Origin: Acanthochromis polyacanthus | Lineage: Eukaryota; Chordata; Actinopteri; Pomacentridae | Assembly: GCF_021347895.1 (NCBI RefSeq) | Contig: NC_067120.1 | Coordinates: forward strand, 23,855,361-23,919,360 | DNA length: 64,000 bases | Direction of reading: 5' to 3' | In this document: piece by piece, positions 39,205 through 49,604 of the stretch | Layout: each line of letters begins with the position of its first letter | Numbering within the stretch: the stretch's first letter is position 1 | The notes under the pieces: generated by a model | What the model saw: only the letters and a program-made list of their open reading frames with translations | Databases searched by the model: none | What the model was told of the DNA's origin: nothing | Translations under genes and position numbers: made by a program

Positions 39205-39320
39205 GTGGACTGAGATCCAGTGTTCCCCAGTGTTCATTGGGAACTTCACCCCGTCAGGACACACAGTGAAGGTCACCAGTGGCAACAAAGTGGCAAGATG
39301 GAGGGTTTCCAGTTGGTGTG
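39205..39320 (+). CDS. met: met exon 7: IPT1 second part (frame break)
   Basis: Reads EIQCSPVFIGNFTPSGHTVK VTSGNK in the expected frame (human LKCTVGPAMNKHFNMSIII SNG), then GKMEGFQLV (human TTQYSTFSYV) in another frame. One base appears to be missing at the A3 run 39287-39289. The donor TG|gtaaga at 39321 is the best consensus but leaves the wrong phase; ttg|gtgtgg at 39316 would restore it. The start is placed at TCTAG 39204; a start at 39215 is possible. Confidence 0.7.
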
Positions 39321-39480
39321 GTAAGAACTGTGCCTTTCCTTTTAGGTGGTTTGCACTTGTGTGTATTTCAGAAGTTTTTATGACTTTATTTCTCTGACAT
39401 CAATGTTCAAATAAGAAGCTATAAAATGTGAAAGATGAAGCACAAATTATTCCAAAAATGTCTGCTTGGCTTACATCCAG
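39321..39480 (+). other. met: met intron 7 (160 bp)
   Basis: Short intron ending TTACATCCAG. Nothing else is recognised. Confidence 0.8.
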
Positions 39481-39616
39481 GACCCTGTGATCCATGAATC
39501 TTCCAACTTTTGGGCCAAAGTCTGGAAACACCATGCTGACTATCAGAGGAGTGTTTCTGGATGCTGGAAACAAGCAACAGGTGACTGTGGGGAAGGCAGT
39601 CCTGTAAAATCCAGAG
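39481..39616 (+). CDS. met: met exon 8: second IPT domain (frame breaks)
   Basis: Begins DPVIHESS (human DPVITSIS), then must shift frame to read FGPKSGNTMLTIRGVFLDAG NKQQVTVGKA (human [20 protein letters not shown]). In that frame a TAA at about 39605 comes just before a conserved cysteine. A second shift gives CKIQ and a phase-2 donor AG|gtcagt. Breaks are placed near 39503-39505 (C run) and 39599-39602. The length of 136 bp is one less than the 137 bp I recall for human exon 8. Confidence 0.8.
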
Positions 39617-40528
39617 GTCAGTTCACACTCTCTTATGAGTCTTGGTTCATCTGGCTGATAATGTTATGTATTCTGTGCCTTATATTCTTTTTTTCTTTGA
39701 AGCAATTTGGTATGTTTTTTACTGTGCACGCTCACACTGATCAGTCACAACATTGAAACCAACTTTGTAATATTATGTGTGCATTCCCCTCTTGCCACTA
39801 AAACATTTCTGACCCACCAAACCATGACCACAGGACCTCTGGGGATGTTCTGTGGTGTCTGGCATCAGGATGTTAGCAGCAGATCCTTTGGGTTCTGGGT
39901 TTCCCTTTGGTTTCCCTTTGCAGTGTAAGGCCTTAATGGATCTGGGTTTGCATTAATGTATTTCATAGATATTCAATGAGAGTTTGGAGGCTGCTCAGTG
40001 TTTCACACATCACCCAAAGAGGACACCATGTATTTGTAAAAACCAGTGACTTTGGTACCCCTGAGTCACAGGTGTTGCATAAGATATGTCAGCCTTTGTC
40101 TTTGGTAATTGCAATTTAAAAAATAGATGAATTCTTCATTCTTCCTTCCTTCCTTCTTCCACCTGTCAGTGGTTTTAATGTTGTGACTGATTAGTATACG
40201 TACTGCAGAGGAATGCACATTCATCAAATGTGCCTTGACATTACAATAATTTTTGCTGAGAAAATGTTGCTGACAAGCTGGAGGGCAGGTTAAAGGTTCA
40301 AGGTCTTTCATTCATTTCCCCTTATTTTTCTTGCTCTTTCCTCATTCTGTCCTTTTCCCGCTCAAGCTGCAGGAATTATCTGCAGGGCTAATGCAATAGA
40401 AATGCATGAATAGCACTTGGACAATGGCTACTATTGTATGCATACTAAACACAACAATATATCCTGTGTGTTTACTCTCCCCTCCTTTTCCCCCCTGACC
40501 CCATCCTTCTCTCCACCATCACCATCAG
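39617..40528 (+). other. met: met intron 8 (912 bp)
   Basis: About half is a deletion-derivative Tc1-type element (39735-40196). The 3' end is C/T-rich (CCATCACCATCAG). Nothing else is recognised. Confidence 0.85.
39735..40196. mobile_element. Tc1-type deletion derivative (about 460 bp)
   Basis: Terminal repeats CACTGATCAGTCACAACATT and ATGTTGTGACTGATTAGTA are near-perfect inverses. Internal phrases such as GACCTCTGGGGATGTTCTGTGG and ATGTTAGCAGCAGATCCTTT match the reverse-strand transposase of an autonomous Tc1-like family, whose larger fragment lies at 48.7 kb. A CTTC microsatellite lies next to the right terminal repeat (40141-40160). Confidence 0.8.
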
Positions 40529-40687
40529 CCTGTCGTCACCATGCTGACCTGTAAGACGCCTCCACATAGTGTTCCATCAGAGCAACCTGTGAAGCTGACT
40601 GTGGATTTGTGGAGCACCATGCCCTGTGTTGCTTCACCTACAACCAAGACCCCATCATCAACAATCCAGCCTTACGCTCCTTGTGAG
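40529..40687 (+). CDS. met: met exon 9: IPT2/IPT3 (three apparent 1-bp deletions)
   Basis: Conserved segments lie in three frames: VVTMLTCKTPPHSVPSEQPV KLTVDL (human SILECYTPAQTISTEFAVK LKIDL), FTYNQDPIINNPALRS (human FSYREDPIVYEIHPTKS), and a final VS before the donor GAG|gttagg. Missing bases are placed near 40530-40534, 40612-40640 and 40681-40684. The length is 159 bp against the 162 bp I recall for human, exactly three short. Entering in phase 2, the raw frame hits TGA at 40545. Confidence 0.85.
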
Positions 40688-41103
40688 GTTAGGATCGTAT
40701 TTTTTCAGAATGGGATTTCAGTTTAAATTAGCTCCTTTCCACAAACTGTTATTCTCGCCCATCTGTGTGGTGGCCAACACCGAACTACTTACACATTTAT
40801 ATTTCTGGAATGCTTTCCATCTCATCTTTGTCAATGTCATCTCAGCTAATTTTCTCCAAATATGAGCTCTTTCTTTGCCTCAGTGAAAGCACGAGAGAGA
40901 ATCGAGCAAGCCAAGCGGAACTTGACGGAGGATGACTGTGGATTGAGCCGAGACAGATTAATGCTTTAGTTTTACAGCAGTAGGAACGAGTGGGAGGTGA
41001 CGAGTGGCTAAACTACTAATGCTAACAGCAGGTCCTCCCAATGGGAATCTACTGTGTCTCTCTCTGATGCTAATGCTAATATCCGTTCTAACCCCCCCTG
41101 TAG
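40688..41103 (+). other. met: met intron 9 (416 bp)
   Basis: Ends in AACCCCCCCTGTAG. No repeat recognised. A short open stretch at 40884-40968 has no MET resemblance. Confidence 0.85.
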
Positions 41104-41203
41104 CGGAGGCTTGCACGGTGTCGGCTCACGGCTTATTCCTCCAATCGGCCTCCAGCCCCAGATGGTTCTCACCACTGGTCAGGATGCTGAGGTCTTCCAT
41201 GTG
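41104..41203 (+). CDS. met: met exon 10: third IPT domain (two compensating indels)
   Basis: 100 bp, the same as I recall for human exon 10. The raw frame is open throughout. It begins SGG and ends PQMVLTTGQDAEVFHV, but the middle matches MET only in another frame: CTVSAHGLFLQSASS (human STITGVGKNLNSVSV). A break near 41109-41113 and a missing C in the C4 run 41156-41159 cancel out. Donor GTG|gtgagt; acceptor CTGTAG. Confidence 0.8.
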
Positions 41204-43438
41204 GTGAGTACAAGACGGATTTTATACATCAAATTAAATGCCCATGTCTTGTATCCCAAAGTTGAAAATGTTGTTTGTGATCTTTGCACAATCTGAGGTA
41301 AGTCTAAATGTTCTTTGAAGAATATTTCCCATATGGAAGTTGCAGTTTAATAACATTATAAGTGTTTTTTCTTGGTCTTAGCACGTTTAGTTTCTGCCTT
41401 CCAAAAAAATCCCTGGTCTTGAAAAATTTAAAGAGATGACCCCACCGTATGCATAAACAATGGTCTGTGACGGAACACATTGGAGCACCACATGACAATG
41501 CACCACAGTTCAGGTTGTTCATATCTAATGATTTTCCTTCAGACATCTCAGGATGTTACAGTACAACTCGGTTCCTATAGTCAGACCCCAGTGGACTAAT
41601 TCCTGGCACATAACTACGACAATGTTGTGGCAAACAATGAGCATGCTCCATGTCACATCTTGTTTAGTTTGGGAATCTGTGGGCTCTTGCATCGTAAAAA
41701 CTACTGCTTGGTCTCTGGGTAGGAGCCACAGACCCAGCTCACCACTGATGATCCTCATCATAAGGGTTGGTTACTCCCGGGCTGTTGACTGACATGTTTT
41801 CTTCTCTGCTCCAAGTTGCAGTCCATGGATTAATCACAAATACACACCTACCAGTAATCAGAAAAACATGTGTCCTGCTACACAGGTCCTGCTGTTGGTT
41901 GTGTGGTGTCACATGATCTCCTGAGTCATGACAGTTACTGCTCACACACGGTGCATGCGTGTAAGTGTGATGCGTTCTGTAAACATGCAGCACAAACACT
42001 CCTAGAACTTTTTGATCACCCTCCATACATGTTAGCGTGAACAGGGCATATCCTACAGTACCGTCAACACTCATCACTGCAGCCACTTGCCCAGGTATCA
42101 ATACCAGCATCAAAAAAACTCTTATATGAGCGCTAGTATTTTGTTGATTACTATATAGTTGATTTAGAGATGTTTGGAAAAAGAACCATCCAAATCAGTG
42201 ACACTTTCAAGAAAGACATCTTTCCTTCCTTGTCTTTCTTTTCCAGTCTCTTTCTTGCAACTCTTCTTTTCAACACCTGTTTAAACATCACGTTGACATC
42301 ATAAATAATGGCGCTGCTTTACTCTTTGCAGTTCACAAGAAGGAATGGAAATGCAAACATGAGTGTGCCAAATTTACTTCCCGCTTCTGACTTATTTCTT
42401 GAGACTTCTCAGATCAAATTCTGCGTCTGTTTGGTTTAAAAAGACATTCATTAGAAATATCTCAGGAGAAACAGGAGGCAAAATAAATATTTCAGTAACT
42501 CGCTGTCACGTAGATGGTATTGTCATTATACACACTAACGCCTCCAAAAACCATTGAGAAGACAGAATATTTCTCGACAATGGAAAAGAGCTAAAGTTTC
42601 AGACAACATGAGAAGAAAGGAAATGGAAAATCCACAGTCTGATGTGTAGGATCCAGCTGTCACCTCAGACTCACATACAGTAGCAGAAGAGAGGCTTTTA
42701 GGATGCTCTGGCTCTCCTCACCTCCGTCAGACTTTATTGTACTTATTGCAGGAAAACGATACAGACACACACACACACACCACATACACATGTACGGCTG
42801 CGTGCCTGAAGGAAGTCACTGCCATCTCAGACCGACTGGCCTTTACAGCGACAGCCTGGGGGTGTTTTAAATTATACAACCTGACATGCACCAGGCTTTC
42901 ACCACGCTGTCTGCGACCCTTTAACATCTCTAAAATTGATGTGGCTCAATTATAAAGCCTTTAAAGGTGTTAAATGTATATAAAATGTCATCCAGGTCAT
43001 AATTCAAAAGCGGCAGGGCTTGGTTTGAGTTACATTTCAAGTTTTCATTAGTGCTCCTGAAAGATCACAGCTATTACCTGGACAAATGGCAGCTTTTGCT
43101 CATATATTATATTACCTGAGCAGGAAGATCATACATGGGCAGAGGAAGGGCTGCACAATGTCATCTTTAAAGCTAAATGTTTCAATCTGTCTGTTCAGAA
43201 CAACACCTCTCACTGTAAAGATCCTCTTGATATCAAGTTTTGTCTTTGAGATATTTGAAATGAGGATTTTTTTGCCAGTTCAGTAATTTGTTTCTTACTA
43301 CAAAATGCCATGTTTCAGGTATTTCAAGTTGAATATTGTTTCATTTGTTAGTATAGTGGCACTTTCTAGAAAAAATGTTTCAACTGGAATTTTGTTGAGA
43401 TTTTTTATCTTTTTTTTGAAGTAGAAGAATTTATTTTT

Positions 43439-43817
43439 ACTCCACCAAGGAACACAGCCTACATTTGTCTGTTTGTCTGTGCGTAACATTGTTCAAAAAC
43501 GGAATACGGATTTGGATGAAATTTGGAAGTGAACGTCTGAAATGATACAAGGACCACCTGATTAGATTTTGGCAGTGATGCAGCTTATAGTCTGGATCTA
43601 CGGATTTGTTAAAGATTTCTAAATCATTGCAAGATAGCGAAACGGCATCAATTTAACTATGACAACAAGTGAACGCTATGTCAGCTGCCCACAGACGATC
43701 ACATGATTGCAATCCTACTAAAATCTACCGCTGCTGACTTATCAGGACATACCTGTAGGAAATCATACGACTGAGCAGCCTTGGCAGAGTACTGCGCTCT
43801 CTGAGTGCTTTTCTTGT
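43439..43817 (+). repeat. unclassified interspersed repeat, short form
   Basis: Runs from CTCCACCAAGGAACACAGCC to GCGCTCTCTGAGTGCTTTTC. It matches the copies at 19.8 kb (reverse) and 60.6 kb but lacks the internal module of about 150-170 bp present in both of them. Non-coding. Confidence 0.75.
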
Positions 43818-45074
43818 TTCTAATTGGAATCATCTGCAGAGATGAACACTTTTGCTGCGTTTCACTCTGTTTCTGTATTTTGGATCATTTTGTGGCAACA
43901 GAAATTTAAACTTTATGAGGAGATGCAGATCTCCAATTCAAAACACAGACACAACATTCAGAGGAAAAAAGAAACAATATTCCTTTGGCTAGCGCTGTGT
44001 TGTTCCAGCACAGTTTTCATGTTGCAGCCAGAAAAGACTCAGCACCGTCTGAAGTAATAATACTGAACCCAGAAACGACCCACCATGGCTTCCTTCGATG
44101 TGAACACATTGACCTTCTGATCCATTCCTCAAGTGCCCTTGGATGAAAGTCTCACAGCTCAAGTTTCATCTGAGCCGCTGCTAAAATGGTACCATTTTTT
44201 CTCCTTTTAAAGAAAGGAAACTTTCAACTCTTATTAAGTGCCATTTTATATAGCTGAACTCAAACACAGAATACAAGGACACAGCCTGAGTTACTAAGTT
44301 TATTGCAATAACTCTGTTGTAGCTCATTGTGAAGCAGTTTGTCTCCATAAATGTGGTAGATACAAGTATCTGCATTCTGTCAGAGTGAAGCTGACATGTT
44401 TCCTTTTGAGTCATAACAAACAAGCTGCTATTTGCATACATTGAAGGTGTGCTGTTGTCTCATTGTGTGTGATGTTTGCCTTCGGGAGGCGGTTTGAGGA
44501 CAAGCAGTGCTTTGTAATGATGTTATCTGTCGTCCAGAGGCACACGCTGCTGCAGGTTCAGTCAGGAGATAATAATACACTCGGTAAACACACACAAAAC
44601 ACATTCTACTGGAATAAGTCTTCCATTCCAAATCTTAGTGACAGAATATCCCCTTATCTCTGATCAGTCTTTCTTCCATGTTTTTCTCTCCCACACACAC
44701 TCATACGCAAACACCCTCTGTAGTGTCTCATCTTTCAGTTTCCCTTTCCTTGGTCATTGACCTGTGTTCAGGTCAGCGGCTGATGGGTCTCAAGGGAACT
44801 CAGGCTTCATTACACAAAAACAGCGTGAGCAGACGCAGCTTTAGGGCTCTAAAATCAGGTTTATGATCCAAAGGTTGCTGGTTCCAGTATTGCTGTTCCA
44901 CCTGGAAAGTATGTAGACTTGTAGCAACTACTGCTCCTCCCACTTGTTATCAGTGTATCTTTGATCAATTAACTTCCAAATGCTCCAGCGGAGCTGCTCT
45001 GAGAGAACAGAAGGCACTTGTTGCTGCACATGGAAGTTTTCAGGTGGGAACATGTGCATCTGTATGAGCTGAAG

Positions 45075-45113
45075 CAGTATGTTTGGTCAGCTCTCTACTG
45101 ACCAAACATACTG
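45075..45113. repeat. perfect 16-bp hairpin
   Basis: CAGTATGTTTGGTCAG (45075-45090) is exactly inverted at 45098-45113, with a CTCTCTA loop. It could form a cruciform or an RNA hairpin in the met pre-mRNA. The stem is shorter than a microRNA precursor and lacks a long imperfect extension. Confidence 0.95.
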
Positions 45114-48100
45114 TTGGAAACCAAAAATAGACTGAGCAAACTGAGGATTTGGGTGTTTTAAAGGGTTGTATTTTGTCAATTGTCCCAGAGGTTATAACAT
45201 AACAACAAAGTGTCCTGATATTCTGCTTTATTTACAGATAGACTCTGATAAAGTCTCTACAAAAGACTAAAACCCTATTGCTACATCAGGACTTTAAAAT
45301 AACCGATAGCACAGTCATTAGTTACAGTTTATTCTGAACTGTGCATAAGAGTCACAACCAAGTTTACGGGGTGTAATTTCACCTGTAATCCTAGATGAGT
45401 TAAAGTTTTCTTTATGTGTCACCTGGTGCTGCAGCATTGGAAGCTTACACCAGGGTAGTCAGGGTTCAGCTCACTTTCAAGTTGATAACACATGTTGTGA
45501 CTGTGAAGTGCTCTAAGATGACCAAAAGGCAGCATGTTGAAGTGAACCCTTGCCCTGGTAGTTTATTGTTCATTTTAAACTGGAATAACAGCCAGAGAGG
45601 CACAGCAAAAAGAAAACTCCAAGCTTTCTATAGAGAGAGAAAGCATGAAGGAAAAGGTTTGTATGAAATAGGGCTATCATAGCTAATGATTAGGAAGGAT
45701 CATGCCCTGCAGGGCTCCAGCTGTCGCCTGTTAAATTCCTTCCAGTAAACGGGATGAGTTAAGGCTCAGCCTGGGAAGGGACAGTATAACTGTCTTATTG
45801 TCTTAACCCCTCAAAATAGAGGCAATGATCTTTCACAAATGGACATCCCAGAGGTTTCCATCCCCAGCACACTGGGTAATGTGAGCCAGCCTGTCATGCC
45901 TCTGGAGCTCTGTTCATAAACCTAAATGACGGTCATGCGATCAGCCTAGTCTCCAAGCAGCCAGTGTTGGACAATGATGTTGTGTTCAGTCACCAAAATT
46001 TGTCCTCCAGTCGGACAAGAAACTGAGCTCTTCACACCGAAGCAGGTTTAAGAGAGAAGAAAACTGCTTAAAAAAACCAACAGCAGAGGTTCGGCGGTCT
46101 CAGCTGGAACTAGAGCATAAAAAAACAGCCAGTGTGGACTTGATATCTCCCTCTCAGATCTCCAGTAAAGCCTGGTCTCAGCCAATCTCAGTTTTCCCAC
46201 AAACATCAAAGAGTTTTTTTGGGTTTTTTTTTTACGATCTGTCATGAAAAGCTGGCATGGTCACAAAGTCAGAGGGGGCTACACATACACAAAAAACAGC
46301 AAAAAAAGTGATCAGTGCATTTTTACATAGCTGTGGTGTAGTTCCTTCGTAACACAGAGCTCAAGGACTGAGCTTCATGATGCCAGCGTTGCTTTGCAGG
46401 GCTGCACCATCACAGATAGTCTGGTTTAACTCAAGGCTTCACCGTGGCCAGACACCTGTCGCCTGAATTCACAAACTGGCTTGTTTTGTGTCAGACTCTT
46501 CTTCCTATCTCCTCCCGGAGGGCTAAATCCTTCCAGCTGACACCTGAATGCCGTGCAAAGTTTCTTTCCTTTCCCATACCCCCACAGCTGGGGGGTATAT
46601 AGGAGTGGGAAATGGATGAAAGTGAATGATTAACATTTTCCCTTCTGTCAAGGTGCTTCAAATCTCCAAGTGCTTCCAGTAGAGCTGTTCATTGACCAAA
46701 AGACAAGTTTGTGTTTGTAAGTTAATGGAGTGAAAGAGTCAGAATCCTTCAATGCAAAATAAGACAGTCTCCATTAAGAAAGACGGGCAACTGGTATCAG
46801 CTGTATACATTTCTTGAGTTGAAGATTTACTTTAAAATGTAGTAATTGAGTATTCTATTCTATATTTTTTATCCTCCCTGGACTGGATGCTTTCTGCTGT
46901 GATGTTGCATTGATGTTGTGCTGTTGTAGTGGGTTAGTCTGATTTTACTGTGGAAAATTTTTGTTGTTTCAGAATGAAATCCCAACTTTTGGACAATTTC
47001 TGGGGCTTTCTCTGGCCTGTCTTGTCTCTTCACCCCTCACTTTTATCTCTGTTTTGTTACATGAAAGATTTTTAATCGCCAAGCTACTCCAGTTTTCAAA
47101 GAAACGTTGCAACTCTAGTTCTGCGGATTTCAAATTTTCTACCACATTTATATACCTTTTTGTAGTCTCATGAACAAATATTGAATAGTGGCGTTAACTT
47201 GGAAATGTAGTAGTAAATGTAGTAAATTTCCTAGAAATGTACGCATGTTAGCTTGTCTATTTATACTGGCATAAACCAGCCACACTCATCAGTCGTACTC
47301 ACTGAATTCCAACGTTGCCCACAAAGGCAACATATACTCAGAGCTATTAAAGAAAACCCAGCGGAATTGACAGTCTATAAATTTTAATCAACCTTCATGA
47401 GCTCTGTAGTTTTATTATATGCACATTACAAAACGTCCTAATGGGATGTCATTCTGAAAGACTGGATTTTGGAAAAATGTGTTGCATTTGTAGTCAGTCC
47501 AGTCATAAATGAATCACTTCCTCTTCAAATTTTGGATGAACTTCAATCTGTTCCATATCAGGAGAACGAAGGGAAGCAAATACAACATGCATTATGTGCA
47601 GTCACAGAAACATGTGCTGCAAAAGAAGAAATTTATATATGTTCATTTTCATTGGAAAAATCAAGCAGACACTGCTGAACTGGTTATTTAAAGTCCAAAG
47701 TAAATGATCACACAGTACAGCATGGTAGGAAACAGTGCAATGCCACACGGGTATAAATCACTTTAGATTTGACAAGCACTTTTTTATGTGGGAGCTCCGT
47801 TATGACTTGGCTTTTTCGCAGGCTGTTACACTAATGATCCATCGGGGACAGCAGAGATTTCAGGATCGCTGGTTCTCTCATCACCCCACAGTAAAACTCT
47901 CGGCCCGCTCGCTGTCCAGCTTGCCCAGCAATTGTATTTACAGCTGCTCCCAACCTATAGCCCTTCACCTCGTCTCCTTAAATAAGAGGAGACATCGACT
48001 GAACAATGAAACTGACTGAGGTTTCCACTAATTCACAGGATATTTTTCCTTTCACTTCACCCATGGGAGGCAGGGCTTGAAGGGGGGAGGGTTGGCGGGG

Positions 48101-48699
48101 GGGCGTTTACACTACAGTCCTTATTGGTATGTGCAGGAGGGAGGTTAATTGGATTGCTTTTGTTGGGTGACCCAGCATTACCCTCACAGATGGGGACACA
48201 CACATTTTATATGCATGTTCCTGTGTGTTAAGTGTGCGTTTGTGTCTTTATGCTTGTGTTTAAGAATTTGCAGATGCATGTAACTTTGTGAGTGTGTCCA
48301 TGTGTGTCCGTCTGGGCTGCTATAGTTCACTGGGGAGTCAGATTGGCAAGTGTATGAGGAAGTTTCAACCACACTTCAACAGAGCTGCTGCTACTGCAGT
48401 CAGAGCAGCTCTCTGGGGAGTGAGATATCAGTCAGCATTGGAAGTCAGATTTCAGCCAGTTTGTTAAGTATTTTGGAGTCTGACAATCTTTACAGACTCC
48501 ATAATGTGCTGATGTCCAACTGGTCAACCCCCAAGGTCCGCATTGCTTCTTTGTTCTGTGCTCTGACCTTCCATTCTGTTTGATTTCACAAGAGGAACAT
48601 TTAACAGAAGTATCAGTAAAGTGTGTTAGGAGCTGAACCTAATGATTTGAATCTTGTGGTTGATAGATCACAGATCGATCTTTCTTAAACCATTTTCCT

Positions 48700-49220
48700 G
48701 ACACTGGGCCGGTCTTTCTCAGGCCACCAAAACAGCTCTGACACACTGAGACATGGACTCCACATACTTCTGGAGATGTCCTGTGGTATTTAGCAGCAAG
48801 ACATTAGCAGCAGAACCTTGAAGTCCTGGAAGTTACAAGGTGGGGCCTCATATGGATCACACTTGGTTTTCCAGTACATTCCATAGATGCTCCATGGTGA
48901 GATCTGGGGAATTTGGAGAACAAGTCAACATCTTGAACTCTTTGCCATGTTCCACAAACCAATCTTGAACAGTGTTTGTAGTGTGGCAGGGAACATCAAC
49001 CTGCTACCAGAGGTCAATAACATTATGGAATAATGTTGCCATGAAGAGGTGTACATGGTCTGTAACAGTGTTTAGGTAGGTGGTTTGCGTCATCTACATG
49101 AATGCCACAACAAGAGGTTTCCCATAAGAACAGTACCCAGACTATTAAGCTGCCTGTACAACTTGCCGTCTTCTCATAGTGCATCCTGCTGCCATCTTTT
49201 CCTCAGGTAAACACTGTAGC
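48700..49220 (-). mobile_element. Tc1-like transposase-region relic
   Basis: Phrases such as CACACTGAGACATGGACTCC, ATCTGGGGAATTTGGAGAAC and TCTTCTCATAGTGCATCCTG match the reverse strand of the Tc1-like family represented by the 39.7 kb derivative. No terminal repeats are seen at either end and no open frame survives. Confidence 0.7.
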
Positions 49221-49575
49221 TTTTACAGTTTATGTTGACATTCTCAGTATTTAGAGATGAACAAACTTGTTAAATCATTCTGGTTATTATATCAGACATA
49301 CAAGACGACCTTGCTGTTTATTTAAAATATACCAGACACCGGGCATAGACTAGATGCACTGTGTTTGTCTTCATTCACAAGAACCTGGCAATACATGACT
49401 TATTTTCTATTTATCAGCCACGCATGCTTCTTTCATGCAGTACTGCTAGTGGCTCTTCATCAGCTGATACCCTGTGCTGAAACTGTAAACGTGTTAAATT
49501 GATCTCCAAAATACCAATCACAAAATCTGATATTTGCACACTTCTTAAACAGCTTTAGCCACACTGAGAGCAAGC

Positions 49576-49604
49576 AAAAAAAAAAAGGGGGGGGGGGGGG
49601 GGGG
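49576..49604. repeat. A11G18 homopolymer junction
   Basis: Eleven A are followed by eighteen G. The G run could form a G-quadruplex-like structure, and its true length is hard to sequence. Confidence 0.95.

Noticed and set aside
45075..45113. MicroRNA gene
   Set aside because: The stem is only 16 bp with no extended imperfect helix; a precursor needs about 30 bp or more.
46576..46598. ATACCCCC/GGGGGTAT hairpin next to TATATAG as a promoter
   Set aside because: An 8-bp stem and a TATA-like string are expected by chance; there is no gene start or supporting context.
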